The notes under the pieces: generated by a model | Databases searched by the model: none | Told to the model about the DNA's origin: nothing | Seen by the model: only the letters and a program-made list of their open reading frames with translations | Source: Candidatus Coproplasma excrementigallinarum | Lineage (GTDB): Bacteria; Bacillota; Clostridia; Christensenellales; Borkfalkiaceae | NCBI GenBank assembly: GCA_018714625.1 | Contig: DVNE01000045.1 | Span: forward strand, 1 to 41,534 | Length of the DNA: 41,534 bases | Direction: 5' to 3' | Shown: positions 32,424 to 41,380 of the stretch, one piece after another | How the letters are laid out: every line of letters begins with the position of its first letter | Numbering within the stretch: the first letter of the stretch is position 1 | Translations under genes and position numbers: made by a program

Positions 32424-33375
32424 AAATGCGTTGGCGGCAGTTGCCGCACAGATAAAAAAGGCGCAGCGCGCCGCAATATTCTGTCATTCCCGTCCGGACG
32501 GCGACTCGCTCGGCAGCGGCCTCGGGCTTCAGCTTGCCATGCTTGCGGCGGGTAAGGATGTATGTTTTGTCTGTGAAGACGTCCCTCCCGAAAAGTTTTT
32601 TTTCCTCCCTCAGATGAAGGGTGTAAGTACAGAGCTTCCTGAGGGCGACTTCGATTTGTTCATAGCCGTAGACTGCGCCGACGTGTCCAGAATGGGTAAG
32701 TTTGGCTATAACTTTTCCAAATTCCGCGGCGAAACGGTAAATATCGACCATCACATATCCAACACTGCCTATGCAAAAAACAATCTCGTCAGCGTTTGTT
32801 CCGCCACGTGCGAGGTTATGCCCGCGGTCATAGAGGCCGCAGGCCTTGAAATCTCGCCCGAATCGGCCAACGCGCTCATGCTCGGATTGGTGACAGACAG
32901 CGGCAGTTTTACTCATTCCGACGTAACACAGCACACCTTCGAGGTTGCCGCACGCCTTCGCTCGCTCGGCGCGGACGTCACAAAGATAAATTACGAGATG
33001 TTTTCCCGTCAGAGGAAGGAGCGCGCACTGCTGTTTTCAAAGGTGCTGTCCACAATGCGTTTTGCACTTGAGGACAAGCTTGCCTTTATCACCGTAACAG
33101 ACGAGGCTATAAAAGAGACGGGTGCAGTACGCAATATGACGGAGGGGTTCGTAGATTATCTCCTCACGATAGACGGTGTGGAAGTTGCCGTAGCGCTCAT
33201 GGAAATGAAGAAGGGTCAGTATAAGGCATCGCTGCGCAGCAAGGGTGCAGACGTAAACGCCGTTGCGTCAGGCTTCGGCGGCGGCGGACACGTGCTCGCA
33301 AGCGGCTGTATGCTCTTCGGCGAATATGAAGAGGTTATAGAAAGGCTCACCTACGCCGTATATCAGCAGTTATGA
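32413..33375 (+). CDS. nrnA: DHH/DHHA1 nano-RNase / pAp phosphatase NrnA
   Basis: A 320-residue DHH-family phosphoesterase that degrades short RNA (2-5 nt) and 3'-phosphoadenosine 5'-phosphate. Manganese-site motifs: HSRPDGDSLGS (H25, D29, D31), AVDCAD, and DHH at 112-114. The C-terminal DHHA1 domain has SRQRKERALLF and the glycine-rich GFGGGGHVLASG. It sits between rbfA and truB, as in many Firmicutes. ATGA overlap with truB. Confidence 0.92.
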   Translation: MNTENALAAVAAQIKKAQRAAIFCHSRPDGDSLGSGLGLQLAMLAAGKDVCFVCEDVPPEKFFFLPQMKGVSTELPEGDFDLFIAVDCADVSRMGKFGYNFSKFRGETVNIDHHISNTAYAKNNLVSVCSATCEVMPAVIEAAGLEISPESANALMLGLVTDSGSFTHSDVTQHTFEVAARLRSLGADVTKINYEMFSRQRKERALLFSKVLSTMRFALEDKLAFITVTDEAIKETGAVRNMTEGFVDYLLTIDGVEVAVALMEMKKGQYKASLRSKGADVNAVASGFGGGGHVLASGCMLFGEYEEVIERLTYAVYQQL

Positions 33376-34247
33376 GCGAAAATTTATTTACCCGAACGGG
33401 ATTTATAAACGTAAACAAGGAGCAGGGTGTGTCCTCGGCGCGCGAGGTGGCCGTAATAAAAAAGCTGACAGGTCTGCCCTGCGGCCATATGGGTACTCTT
33501 GACCCGATGGCAAGCGGCGTTCTGCCCGTTGCCGTAGGCAACGCAACCAGGCTGTTTGACTATTTTTTATCTAAGCGCAAGCGCTATCTTGCCCAGTTTA
33601 CATTCGGTATTCTCACCGATACGCTCGATACAACGGGCAAGGTGATTGCCGAAGGCGGCAGGATACCGTCAGAGAATGAAATAGCAGAAGCGCTGCCCAG
33701 GCTCACGGGCGGTATTATGCAGGTTCCTCCTGCGTACAGCGCAAAGAGCGTAGGCGGCGAGCGCGGATATAAACTTGCCCGTGCAGGTAAAACGTTTGAG
33801 CTTGCCCCCAAGCTTGTAAGCGTTGGCGAATTTATTTTGAAAGGCCGCGTAAAAGAGAATGTTTTTTGCTTTGAAATAGAGTGCGGCAGCGGAACGTATA
33901 TACGCTCGCTTGCGCGCGACCTTGGCGAATTGGTAGGCACATATGCCTCAATGAATTCATTAGTCCGTACAAAAAGCGGATGTTTTGAAATTGAAAACTC
34001 GGTTGAAACGCGGTGTCTTAACCGCGAAAATATATCAGATTTTCTTGTCCCTGCAGACTCCGTTCTGCCCTACCCGTGCAAAACTTTGGATGCTCGGGAA
34101 GAAAAATTATACCTCAACGGCGTACCCGCCCCGTGCGGGTTGCCTGAAGGGCTGTACAGGATCTACCGTCAGGATGGCTCGTTCCACGGCGTGGGCTTTT
34201 CCGATGGCACAAATTTAAAATCGAGGTTAAAATTATGCCAGAAATAA
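33372..34247 (+). CDS. truB: tRNA pseudouridine-55 synthase TruB
   Basis: TruB (291 residues) makes pseudouridine 55 in the T-loop of tRNAs. GFINVNKEQGVSS opens the fold. The catalytic aspartate is D44 in HMGTLDPMASGVLPV. YLAQFTFGILTDTLDTTG, PPAYSAKSVGGERGYKLAR and CGSGTYIRSLARDLG follow in family order. The start overlaps the nrnA stop (ATGA), and the end overlaps ribF by 13 bases. Confidence 0.95.
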   Translation: MSENLFTRTGFINVNKEQGVSSAREVAVIKKLTGLPCGHMGTLDPMASGVLPVAVGNATRLFDYFLSKRKRYLAQFTFGILTDTLDTTGKVIAEGGRIPSENEIAEALPRLTGGIMQVPPAYSAKSVGGERGYKLARAGKTFELAPKLVSVGEFILKGRVKENVFCFEIECGSGTYIRSLARDLGELVGTYASMNSLVRTKSGCFEIENSVETRCLNRENISDFLVPADSVLPYPCKTLDAREEKLYLNGVPAPCGLPEGLYRIYRQDGSFHGVGFSDGTNLKSRLKLCQK

Positions 34248-36472
34248 TCAATTATAACAAGGACGATTACAATTTTCCTTCACTTGTCGTACTCGGCTGC
34301 TTCGATGCTATACACGCGGGGCATGCGGAGCTGTTAAAAAAAGCCAAGCTCCAGGCCAAGATAAACGGCCTCGATCTCGGCGTAATGATGTTTGCCGAAG
34401 GCAAGGGCGGAAGGCAGGTCTATTCGTTTGAAGAAAGACTTTCATTCCTTGCTGCATACAATGTTAAATTTGTTCTGAAGATAGACTACACCGACGAGTT
34501 CAAAAAGACGACTGCCGCCGACTTTTTACATAATCTGGAGGAGCACATCAACGTCAAGGCGTATATGAGCGGTAAGGATTTCCGCTTCGGCGCAGGCGCT
34601 AAGGGCAAGAGCTCCACTCTTAAAAATTATGCCGACGACGAGGAAAACGGCGTTTGGTATATGTCCGTCAAAGACGTTGCAATCGATGGCGAAAAAGTAA
34701 GTACCACGCTTATTAAACAGTGCCTCGAGGCTGGAGAAATACAAAAGGCGAACAAACTTCTCGGCCGCGAATATTTTGTTTCCGGCGAGGTTTGCGAAGG
34801 CCACGGCCGCGGCACGGGCCTCGGCTTCCCTACGGCCAATATCGTATATCCTGCAAATAAAATTGTTGTCGCTCCCGGTGTGTACGGAGTAGAGGCCGAA
34901 ATAGACGGCCAGGCTTATAAGGGCGTTGCAAACTGCGGTCCCCGCCCTACTTTCGGCGAGGATGCAACCGTGCTCGAAGCGTATTTCGAGGGACTTGACA
35001 AGGAAATTTACGGCCAGAATATAACAATCAAATTTATCAACTTTATCCGCAAAATACGCAAGTTTGAAAGTGCAGAGGCTCTCTCCGCACAGATAGCTGA
35101 AGATGTTACTAAGATAGGCTCTCCTGACAATCTTTCTGAAGAGCCTGCAACCGAAGAGGTTGCTCCTGCAGAAGAAGTGGCAGTTGCGGCAGAGGAAGTA
35201 AAGGAAGAGCTTGGAAAAGCTCCCGCCGAGGGCGATATGGTAGAGGTCGTAGAAGACGAGGTGGAAACGCCTGCCGAAGAACTCGCCGTTGCCGCCGAGG
35301 CTATAACTGAAGACAAGGAGACCGCTCCCGCAGAGGAGACTCTTCCTGCTGAAGAAGTTGCACCCGAGGAAGAGTGCACAGACAATGCCGAAGAGACTGC
35401 AGAGGATGTAGAGGTTGCGGCAGAAGAAGTAAAGGAAGAGCTTGAAAAGGCTCCCGCCGAAGGCGAAATGTTAGAAGTTGTGGAGGACGAGGTGGAAACG
35501 CCCGCCGAAGAACTCGCCGTTGCCGCCGAGGCCATAACCGAAGACAAGGAAGCCGCTCCCGTTGAAGAGGCCGCTCCTGCAGAAGAAGCCACTTCTGCGG
35601 AGGAAGTTGCTACCGCTGAAGAAACAGACAATGCTGAAGAGACAGCAGAAGATGTAGAAGTTGCGGCAGAGGAAGTAAAGGAAGAGCTTGCAAAAGCTCC
35701 CGCCGAGGGCGAGATGGTAGAGGTCGTAGAGGACGAGGTTGAGACGCCTGCCGAAGAACTTGCCGTCGCCGCCGAGGCTATAACCGAAGACAAGGAGGCT
35801 GCTCCCGCAGAAGAAGCTACTCCTGCGGAGGGAGTTGCTCCTGCTGAAAAAACTGCGCCCGCTGAGGAAACTGCACCCGTTGAGGAAGCTGCGCCCGCTG
35901 AGGAAACCGCACCAGCAGAAGAGTGTACAGACAATGCGGAAGAGACTGCAGAAGAAGTGGCAGTTGCGGCTGAAGAAGTAAAGGAAGAGCTTGAAAAGGC
36001 TACTGCTGAGGGCGAAATGGTAGAAGTTGTAGAGGACGAGGTTGAGACGCCTGCCGAAGAACTCGCCGTTGCCGCCGAGGCCATAACCGAAGACAAGGAA
36101 GAAGCCGCTCACGCAGAGGAGAACGTTCCCGCTGAGGTAGCCGCTCCTACTGAAGAGTGTACAGATAAGGCTGAAGAGCCTGCGACCGTTGAAGAGCCTG
36201 CACTTGCAGATGCAGTTTCCGACCCTGAGGGCGAGGAGAGCGTGGCAGCCGCACCTGCCGAAGATATAGTTGTAGAAAAGCTTGTTGCAGAAGTGTTTGA
36301 AGAGAGTGCAGAGCCTCAGGACGAAGAGGACAGTGCGGAGGAAGACGCTCAGACCGAGAGTGTTGGAGAAGGTGAGGCTGAAAATGCTCAGCCTTCCGAA
36401 AAGAAGAGCAAAAAGCGCAAGCGCAGCCGCGGCAAGGCCGACCGCAGGAGAGGAGACACCCGTAAAAGATGA
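34235..36472 (+). CDS. ribF: Riboflavin kinase/FAD synthetase RibF with ~450-residue acidic repeat tail
   Basis: Residues 1-295 are a complete RibF, which makes FMN and then FAD. The adenylyltransferase part has LGCFDAIHAGH (H27, H30; the usual Gly-Asn is Gly-Cys here), and the kinase part has GRGTGLGFPTAN (191-202) and ends KFESAEALSAQIAED. Residues about 296-745 are not part of the family: a Glu/Ala/Val/Pro-rich tract with four copies of a module of about 50 residues (EEVKEEL...APAEG...VVEDEVETPAEELAVAAEAITEDKE), marked by V322, V399, V481 and V582. The protein ends in a strongly basic tail (KKSKKRKRSRGK then ADRRRGDTRKR). No stop or frameshift separates the parts. GAGG precedes the ATG. 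Its stop overlaps the next start. Confidence 0.9.
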   Translation: MPEIINYNKDDYNFPSLVVLGCFDAIHAGHAELLKKAKLQAKINGLDLGVMMFAEGKGGRQVYSFEERLSFLAAYNVKFVLKIDYTDEFKKTTAADFLHNLEEHINVKAYMSGKDFRFGAGAKGKSSTLKNYADDEENGVWYMSVKDVAIDGEKVSTTLIKQCLEAGEIQKANKLLGREYFVSGEVCEGHGRGTGLGFPTANIVYPANKIVVAPGVYGVEAEIDGQAYKGVANCGPRPTFGEDATVLEAYFEGLDKEIYGQNITIKFINFIRKIRKFESAEALSAQIAEDVTKIGSPDNLSEEPATEEVAPAEEVAVAAEEVKEELGKAPAEGDMVEVVEDEVETPAEELAVAAEAITEDKETAPAEETLPAEEVAPEEECTDNAEETAEDVEVAAEEVKEELEKAPAEGEMLEVVEDEVETPAEELAVAAEAITEDKEAAPVEEAAPAEEATSAEEVATAEETDNAEETAEDVEVAAEEVKEELAKAPAEGEMVEVVEDEVETPAEELAVAAEAITEDKEAAPAEEATPAEGVAPAEKTAPAEETAPVEEAAPAEETAPAEECTDNAEETAEEVAVAAEEVKEELEKATAEGEMVEVVEDEVETPAEELAVAAEAITEDKEEAAHAEENVPAEVAAPTEECTDKAEEPATVEEPALADAVSDPEGEESVAAAPAEDIVVEKLVAEVFEESAEPQDEEDSAEEDAQTESVGEGEAENAQPSEKKSKKRKRSRGKADRRRGDTRKR
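35179..36105 (+). repeat. Four in-frame repeats encoding the RibF tail
   Basis: The segment encoding EEVKEEL to ITEDKE (about 150 bases) recurs four times with spacings of 231, 246 and 303 bases; the variable lengths come from APAEE-type spacers. Copies are similar in DNA as well as protein, which points to recent expansion or ongoing recombination. The same composition creates long spurious open frames on the other strand. Confidence 0.85.
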
Positions 36473-37320
36473 TAAAGTTCGGACCGAGCGGAAACAGTGA
36501 AAGCTTTTATGCCATGGGCTACAAGCACACCGAGCAGGCGGCAAAGTATGTAAAGGATTTCGGGCTGGATTGCTTCGAATATTCCTTTGGCAGGGGCGTA
36601 AATATGTCTGAGGGCAAAGCCATATCGATTGGCGAGGCCTTCAAAGAGCAGGAAATAGAAATTTCCGTACACGCCCCCTACTTCATAAATTTTGCAAACC
36701 CCGCAGACGAGGCCGCTCAGAAATCTTACGGCTATGTTCTGGACAGCGCCAGGTTTTTAAAACTCTTTGGCGGCAAAAGGCTGGTCTTTCACCCTGCGGC
36801 GCAGGGCAAAGCCTCCCGCGAAGACGCCGTAAACCTTACCGAGGAGCGCCTCAAAGTGCTTCGCGACTACATCTATATGAACGGCCTTGAAGATTTGTAT
36901 TTCTGCCCCGAAGTAATGGGAAAGCTTGCCCAGATAGGCACGCTTGAAGAGGTGGTAAGGTTCTGCAAAATCGACCCCGTATATATTCCGTGCGTCGATT
37001 TCGGTCACCTTAACTCCCGCGAGCAGGGCAGTCTTAAAACGGTTGAAGATTACAAATCCCGCCTTGAATATATGATTTCCGAGCTCGGGTATGATAAGGT
37101 AAAGTATTTCCACGTGCATTTTTCCAAGATAATGTATGGCGGGAAGGGCGAAATAAAGCACCTTACCTTTGCGGACGACGTGTACGGACCGGAGTTTGAA
37201 CCGCTTGCCATTGCTTTGAAGGAGCTTAAGCTCGAGCCGTATATAGTGAGCGAGTCGGACGGTACCCAGGCAGAGGACGCCCGCACAATGAAGGAAATTT
37301 ATAGCAGTTTAAAAATTTGA
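36469..37320 (+). CDS. Endonuclease IV-like TIM-barrel metalloprotein
   Basis: A 283-residue AP-endonuclease-2 family protein. Zinc-site residues line up with E. coli Nfo: H68 (VHAPYF), H108 (FHPAA), E148 (CPEVMG), D177 and H180 (VDFGHLN), H215 (FHVHF) and E262 (SESDGT). The DxH pair of Nfo (D229/H231) appears here as a KH motif (GEIKHLTF), so one ligand may differ. It probably repairs abasic sites, but the family also contains sugar isomerases. ATGA overlap with ribF shows coupling. Confidence 0.8.
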   Translation: MIKFGPSGNSESFYAMGYKHTEQAAKYVKDFGLDCFEYSFGRGVNMSEGKAISIGEAFKEQEIEISVHAPYFINFANPADEAAQKSYGYVLDSARFLKLFGGKRLVFHPAAQGKASREDAVNLTEERLKVLRDYIYMNGLEDLYFCPEVMGKLAQIGTLEEVVRFCKIDPVYIPCVDFGHLNSREQGSLKTVEDYKSRLEYMISELGYDKVKYFHVHFSKIMYGGKGEIKHLTFADDVYGPEFEPLAIALKELKLEPYIVSESDGTQAEDARTMKEIYSSLKI

Positions 37321-37371
37321 GGTTTTATGCCTCAAAGGTGCATTAAAACACAACTATACTTATATATAAAT

Positions 37372-37400
37372 TTGACATATCGCACCGATTTTGGTAAAAT
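37372..37400 (+). promoter_or_regulatory. Consensus sigma-A promoter for the M24 peptidase gene
   Basis: A perfect TTGACA, a 17-base spacer and TAAAAT: the best match to consensus in the window. The leader to the start is about 93 bases. Confidence 0.75.
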
Positions 37401-37500
37401 AGCTATGTAATGCGGATAAGCAAAACAGCTATAAAGTACAATGCGTGCGGCGTTTGCGCAGTATTTACGTTTGGCCGCGGCGCACGGCAGGAAGTATAAA

Positions 37501-38550
37501 ATGCTTATAGATCGTTCAAAAAAGATTTTTGAAGAGACGGGTGCGGACAAACTCGTTGTAACCGCCCCCGATTTAAGGTTTTATCTGACGGGTTTCGCCA
37601 GTACGGACGGCATGGTCGTTACCGATAAAAACGGCACAGTTTTTTATACCGATTCTCGCTACTCCGAGGCGGCCGAGGCCGCGCTTGAAGGCACGGGTAT
37701 CGCCGTAAAACAGCCTCCCGAGGGCGGCTATCTCCCTCTGGCGGAGGGTGGCAAGGTAGCGGCGGCGCTTTCACGCATCACCGCTAACGAATATATCGCG
37801 CTGTCTGCCCGCTGCAAGGAAATAACCGATTGCACGCCGGCTTTCGTAAAAGCCATGGGCGTCAAGGAAGAGAGCGAGCTCGCGTGCATCAAAAAGGCGT
37901 GCGAGATAACTGACAGAGCCTATGCAGACCTGCTCGGCGCGTTCAAAGAGGGTATGACCGAGAATGAGGCCGCAGCTGAGCTTGAATATCGTATGCGCAA
38001 GTACGGCGCAAGCGGCACATCGTTTGAGACAATAATGGCATTCGGCGAGGGCAGCTCCGTTCCCCATCACGAAACGGGCAGCCGCAAGCTCAAATTCGGC
38101 GATATAATTTTAGTGGACTTCGGTTGCAAGTGGGGCGGCTACTGCTCCGACTGCACAAGAACGCTGCTTTTCGGCGACGACGGCAGGCACGAGGAATTTA
38201 AAAAGGCCTACGCACACGTGCTCGAGGCACATATGGCTGCAAAGGAGAAGATAACGGACGGCATGACGGGCAAAGCCGCAGACGCCGTTGCAAGGGACGT
38301 GCTCAAAAAGTACGGGCTTGATAAGTACTTCACCCACTCGCTCGGCCACGGCATAGGCATAAACATTCACGAATTCCCTCGTCTTTCCCCCAGAAGCGAA
38401 GACGTCCTCCTGAACGGAATGGTATTTTCCGACGAGCCTGGCGTATATTTCGAAGGCGATTTCGGAATAAGAATAGAGGACAGCATAGCACTCTGCGGCG
38501 GTAAAGTGGTTTCACTCACCGATTCCGATAAAAAGCTCACCATTCTTTAA
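37501..38550 (+). CDS. Xaa-Pro aminopeptidase (M24 family)
   Basis: A 349-residue metallopeptidase that removes N-terminal residues preceding proline. All five metal ligands are visible: D206, D217, H283 (LGHGIG), E312 (DEPGVY) and E326 (RIEDS). The N-terminal creatinase-like domain (LRFYLTGFASTDGM) is present. The start is the ATG with AGGAAG 6 bases upstream; an earlier in-frame ATG would add 20 arginine/alanine-rich residues. In Firmicutes this peptidase usually precedes efp, as here; EF-P acts on polyproline stalls, though the link is only by association. Confidence 0.9.
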   Translation: MLIDRSKKIFEETGADKLVVTAPDLRFYLTGFASTDGMVVTDKNGTVFYTDSRYSEAAEAALEGTGIAVKQPPEGGYLPLAEGGKVAAALSRITANEYIALSARCKEITDCTPAFVKAMGVKEESELACIKKACEITDRAYADLLGAFKEGMTENEAAAELEYRMRKYGASGTSFETIMAFGEGSSVPHHETGSRKLKFGDIILVDFGCKWGGYCSDCTRTLLFGDDGRHEEFKKAYAHVLEAHMAAKEKITDGMTGKAADAVARDVLKKYGLDKYFTHSLGHGIGINIHEFPRLSPRSEDVLLNGMVFSDEPGVYFEGDFGIRIEDSIALCGGKVVSLTDSDKKLTIL

Positions 38551-38637
38551 GCTGCTTGGCGCATAAAACGGATAAGTTTTTTGCGTTAAAAACATATCAA
38601 TTCAAAACGATTAAAATTATTTTTATGGAGATAGATT

Positions 38638-39213
38638 ATGGCATCAATTTTGGCAGGCGATATACGCAAAGGTTCAACATTTGAATATAACGGCAAGGGT
38701 GTGTACACCGTAACTGAGTTCCAGCACGTTAAACCCGGCAAGGGCGCTGCATTCGTAAGGGCTACGCTTAAAAACGTCGTAACCGGTCAGGTTCTTTCCG
38801 ACGTAACCTTCAACCCCACGGCAAAGCTCGAAACGGCTCAGGTTGAAACGCGCAAGATGACCTATTCCTACACGGACGGCGAGTTCTATTATTTCATGGA
38901 CCCCGATACGTTCGAAATGATTACCCTGAATTTAAGCCAGGTAGAGGAAGCTCTGAAGTACATCAAAGAGAACGATACCGTTACAATGAAGTTCCTTTCC
39001 GGCACGGCATTCTCCGTAGAGCCTGAAAACTTTGTAGAGCTCAAGATAATAGAGTGCGAACCGGGCGTAAAGGGCAACACGGCAACCAACGTAATGAAGA
39101 ACGCCGTTGTTGAAACCGGCGCAACCATAAAGGTGCCTATGTTCGTTGAAGAGGGCGAAGTTATCCGTATCGATACCCGCACTGGCGAATACATGTCGCG
39201 TGTCGGCAAGTAA
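38638..39213 (+). CDS. efp: Translation elongation factor P
   Basis: EF-P (191 residues) relieves ribosomes stalled on proline stretches. Three beta-barrel domains follow in order; the loop tip that contacts the peptidyl-transferase centre is [11 protein letters not shown], with K35 at the usual modification site. The end motif [16 protein letters not shown] is typical. GGAGAT lies 6 bases before the ATG. dtd follows after 6 bases. Confidence 0.95.
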   Translation: MASILAGDIRKGSTFEYNGKGVYTVTEFQHVKPGKGAAFVRATLKNVVTGQVLSDVTFNPTAKLETAQVETRKMTYSYTDGEFYYFMDPDTFEMITLNLSQVEEALKYIKENDTVTMKFLSGTAFSVEPENFVELKIIECEPGVKGNTATNVMKNAVVETGATIKVPMFVEEGEVIRIDTRTGEYMSRVGK

Positions 39214-39219
39214 TTTTTT

Positions 39220-39657
39220 ATGAAAGCCGTAATTCAAAGGGTGAGGCACACCGCGCTCTATGTGGATGGCAACCTCATCTCTGAAATACCCTTCGGGCTT
39301 GCAGTTTTTTTGGGCGTAAAAGAGGGGGATACCGACGGCATGCCGGCAATAATGGCAAAAAAAATTGCGGGACTGCGCATTTTTGAAGACGATAAGGGCA
39401 AGATGAATCTATCGGTGAAGGATGTGGGCGGACAGATACTGCTTGTTTCGCAGTTCACGCTGTATGGCGACTGTTCGCACGGCAACAGACCGAGTTTTTC
39501 GCACGCGGAGCGGCCTGAACGGGCAAAGCTTCTCTACGAACGCACGGCCGACGAGTTGCGCGCATACGACCTCACCGTAAAGCTCGGCGTGTTCGGAGCC
39601 GATATGAAGATAGAACAGTTCAACGACGGCCCTGTAAGCATAATTTATGAAATTTAA
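39220..39657 (+). CDS. dtd: D-aminoacyl-tRNA deacylase Dtd
   Basis: Dtd (145 residues) hydrolyses D-aminoacyl-tRNA. The family motifs SQFTLYGD and NRPSFSHAERPE are present; the C-terminal motif reads NDGPVSI, close to the usual NxGPVT. No clear ribosome site precedes the ATG, so it is probably translated by coupling with efp, which ends 6 bases earlier. A terminator follows. Confidence 0.93.
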   Translation: MKAVIQRVRHTALYVDGNLISEIPFGLAVFLGVKEGDTDGMPAIMAKKIAGLRIFEDDKGKMNLSVKDVGGQILLVSQFTLYGDCSHGNRPSFSHAERPERAKLLYERTADELRAYDLTVKLGVFGADMKIEQFNDGPVSIIYEI

Positions 39658-39660
39658 CTA

Positions 39661-39688
39661 AAAGGCAGGGTTAAATCCTGCCTTTTTT
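39661..39688 (+). terminator. Intrinsic terminator after dtd
   Basis: AAAGGCAGG pairs with CCTGCCTTT across GTTAAAT, with the T-run extending to six T. Confidence 0.88.
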
Positions 39689-39713
39689 AATTTTGCCTGA
39701 TAAATTTACAGCT

Positions 39714-40550
39714 ATGGAAATAAAATATTTAGGTACAGCTGCAGCAGAGGGTGTACCCGCAATGTTCTGCAAGTGCCCCGTATGCGAAAATATCCGCGCA
39801 ATGGGCGCGGGCGAATTCCGTACACGCACCCAAGTCCTCATTGATGGTGCGCTCTCGGTGGATTTTCCGCCTGAGGCGTTTTCGCACGCGCTTAAGTACG
39901 GCTTTTCGTGCGCAGACATAAATTTTCTGCTCGTTACCCACTCGCATATGGACCACTTTTATGCGCACGACTTTATTCTGCGCGGCTATCGCTATGCGAG
40001 CGGTTTTTCACAGTCTCTGCACATCTATGGCAATGAAGAGGTTGCAGCCGTCTTTTCTGAATGTACGCGCAGGGAAATGAAGCCCGTAGTTGCGCCTAAT
40101 GTGGTAATGCACACCATATATCCGTACAACTGTTATACTGTCGGACCGTACAGGGTGCTTACTCTGCCTGCAAAACACTGTGTTTCAGAGCAGGCAATGT
40201 TATTTTACATTGAACGTGAAGGCCGCGGCTATCTTCATATGCACGATACATCGCTGCCTGAAGAAGACATATATGCGTTTTTAAGGGAGAACGGTGCGCA
40301 CGCAGATATAGTCAGCCTAGATTGCACATATGCCGCGCGCACGGGCATATCTCGCCCCAGGCACATGAACATAGAGGACTGTATGGCTGTCACGGAAAAG
40401 CTTCTTTCATTCGGAGTATGTTCTTATAACAGTAAATTTGTGGTTACTCACTTTTCACATAACTGCAACCCGCTGCGTGCAAATCTTGCCGTGCTGGAAA
40501 AGGACTACGGAGTAATTGCCGCGTATGACGGCCTTGAATTAAAGGTATAA
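39714..40550 (+). CDS. Metallo-beta-lactamase-fold hydrolase (PhnP-like)
   Basis: A 278-residue metal hydrolase. The zinc signature THSHMDH gives H76, H78, D80 and H81; later metal-binding candidates are PAKHC, LHMHDTSLP and THFSHN. The N-terminal GTAAAEGVPAMFCKCPVC places C19, C21 and C24 in a PhnP-like position, where some relatives bind a structural zinc. PhnP-type enzymes are cyclic phosphodiesterases; the substrate here is unknown. The ATG is favoured over an upstream TTG because the family begins at this strand. No ribosome site is evident. The next gene starts 3 bases after its stop. Confidence 0.8.
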   Translation: MEIKYLGTAAAEGVPAMFCKCPVCENIRAMGAGEFRTRTQVLIDGALSVDFPPEAFSHALKYGFSCADINFLLVTHSHMDHFYAHDFILRGYRYASGFSQSLHIYGNEEVAAVFSECTRREMKPVVAPNVVMHTIYPYNCYTVGPYRVLTLPAKHCVSEQAMLFYIEREGRGYLHMHDTSLPEEDIYAFLRENGAHADIVSLDCTYAARTGISRPRHMNIEDCMAVTEKLLSFGVCSYNSKFVVTHFSHNCNPLRANLAVLEKDYGVIAAYDGLELKV

Positions 40551-40553
40551 GTT

Positions 40554-41156
40554 ATGCACATTATAAAGCATTTTGCAACTATAACACACCACCGCATGCT
40601 GGTCTGCAAGTACTGTTTTAAGGCAGGGCTGATATGGCGTGGGCTTGTTCACGACCTATCCAAATACAGCCCTTCAGAGTTCTTTGCGGGCGCGCGGTTT
40701 TATCAGGGCAATATGAGTCCGCAGGTAAAGGAAAGGATTGTGATAGGCTATTCAGCGGCGTGGCTTCACCATAAAGGGCGCAATAAGCACCATTTCGAGT
40801 ACTGGCGCGACGTCGACAAGACGGGTAAAAATGCTCCTGTGAAGATGCCTGCAGTCTATTTCGGTGAAATGATATGCGACCGCGTTGCGGCGAGCAGAAT
40901 TTATTTAAAGGATAAGTACACTACGCGCAGCGCGCTTGAATATTTCAAGCGCAGGACGGACGTCGGATATATGCATCCTGAAACTGCGGAAAAATTGCGT
41001 TATTTTCTTACTCTTATTGCAGAAAAAGGGGAAGAGGAGGGCTTTAAGGAGCTGAAAGCGTACATAAAGTCAGAGCGCAAAGTGGAGCGTGCCCATAGAA
41101 GAGAGCTTATAAAATCATATAAAAAAGAGGCTGGCTCAGTTAAGAACAATGTTTAA
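40554..41156 (+). CDS. DUF5662-family protein
   Basis: A 200-residue protein rich in histidines. Conserved-looking clusters are HHRMLV near residue 12, GLVHDLSKYSPSEF (30-43) and AWLHHKGRNKHHFEYW (69-84), plus EMICDRVAAS. The H...HD and HH...HH pattern recalls HD-like metal-dependent phosphohydrolases, but activity is unproven. I recognise it as DUF5662, which is common in gut Firmicutes. It is probably cotranscribed with the metallo-beta-lactamase-fold gene. The C-terminus is very basic. Confidence 0.78.
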   Translation: MHIIKHFATITHHRMLVCKYCFKAGLIWRGLVHDLSKYSPSEFFAGARFYQGNMSPQVKERIVIGYSAAWLHHKGRNKHHFEYWRDVDKTGKNAPVKMPAVYFGEMICDRVAASRIYLKDKYTTRSALEYFKRRTDVGYMHPETAEKLRYFLTLIAEKGEEEGFKELKAYIKSERKVERAHRRELIKSYKKEAGSVKNNV

Positions 41157-41231
41157 ATTCCAGCCGGCTGTAATAAAATAAATTTTTTAAGCTTAAGAGC
41201 GATAAAAAGTGAAGTTAATATATAAAAATGC

Positions 41232-41261
41232 TTGTGTTAGTGGCAAATTTTTTGCTATAAT
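41232..41261 (+). promoter_or_regulatory. tRNA promoter
   Basis: TTGTGT, an 18-base spacer and an extended TGC-TATAAT, ending 14 bases before the tRNA. Confidence 0.65.
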
Positions 41262-41275
41262 ATACAAGTAAGTTC

Positions 41276-41351
41276 GGGGTATTAGCTCAGTTGGTAGAGC
41301 GCTACACTGGCAGTGTAGAGGTCAGCGGTTCGAATCCGCTATGCTCCACCA
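41276..41351 (+). tRNA. tRNA-Ala (anticodon GGC)
   Basis: A complete 76-base cloverleaf with encoded CCA. The acceptor GGGGTAT pairs with ATGCTCC and includes the G3-U70 pair that marks alanine tRNAs. The D-arm begins AGCTCAGTTGGTAGAGC. The anticodon stem CTACA/TGTAG closes loop CTGGCAG with anticodon GGC. The T-arm contains GGTTCGAATCC. Its 3' end is present again, inverted, in the downstream repeat. Confidence 0.97.
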
Positions 41352-41353
41352 CG

Positions 41354-41380
41354 AAAGGACGCCAGTCGGCGTCCTTTTTT
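41354..41380 (+). terminator. Terminator after tRNA-Ala
   Basis: GGACGCC, AGTC loop, GGCGTCC, then six T. The flanking AAA also pairs into the T-run. Confidence 0.85.

Noticed and set aside
35008-36096. Long minus-strand frame of about 362 residues rich in Ser, Ala and Thr opposite the ribF tail
   Set aside because: It is the mirror of the GC-biased repeat in the RibF tail, has no ribosome site or homology that I recognise, and another minus-strand frame is equally open.
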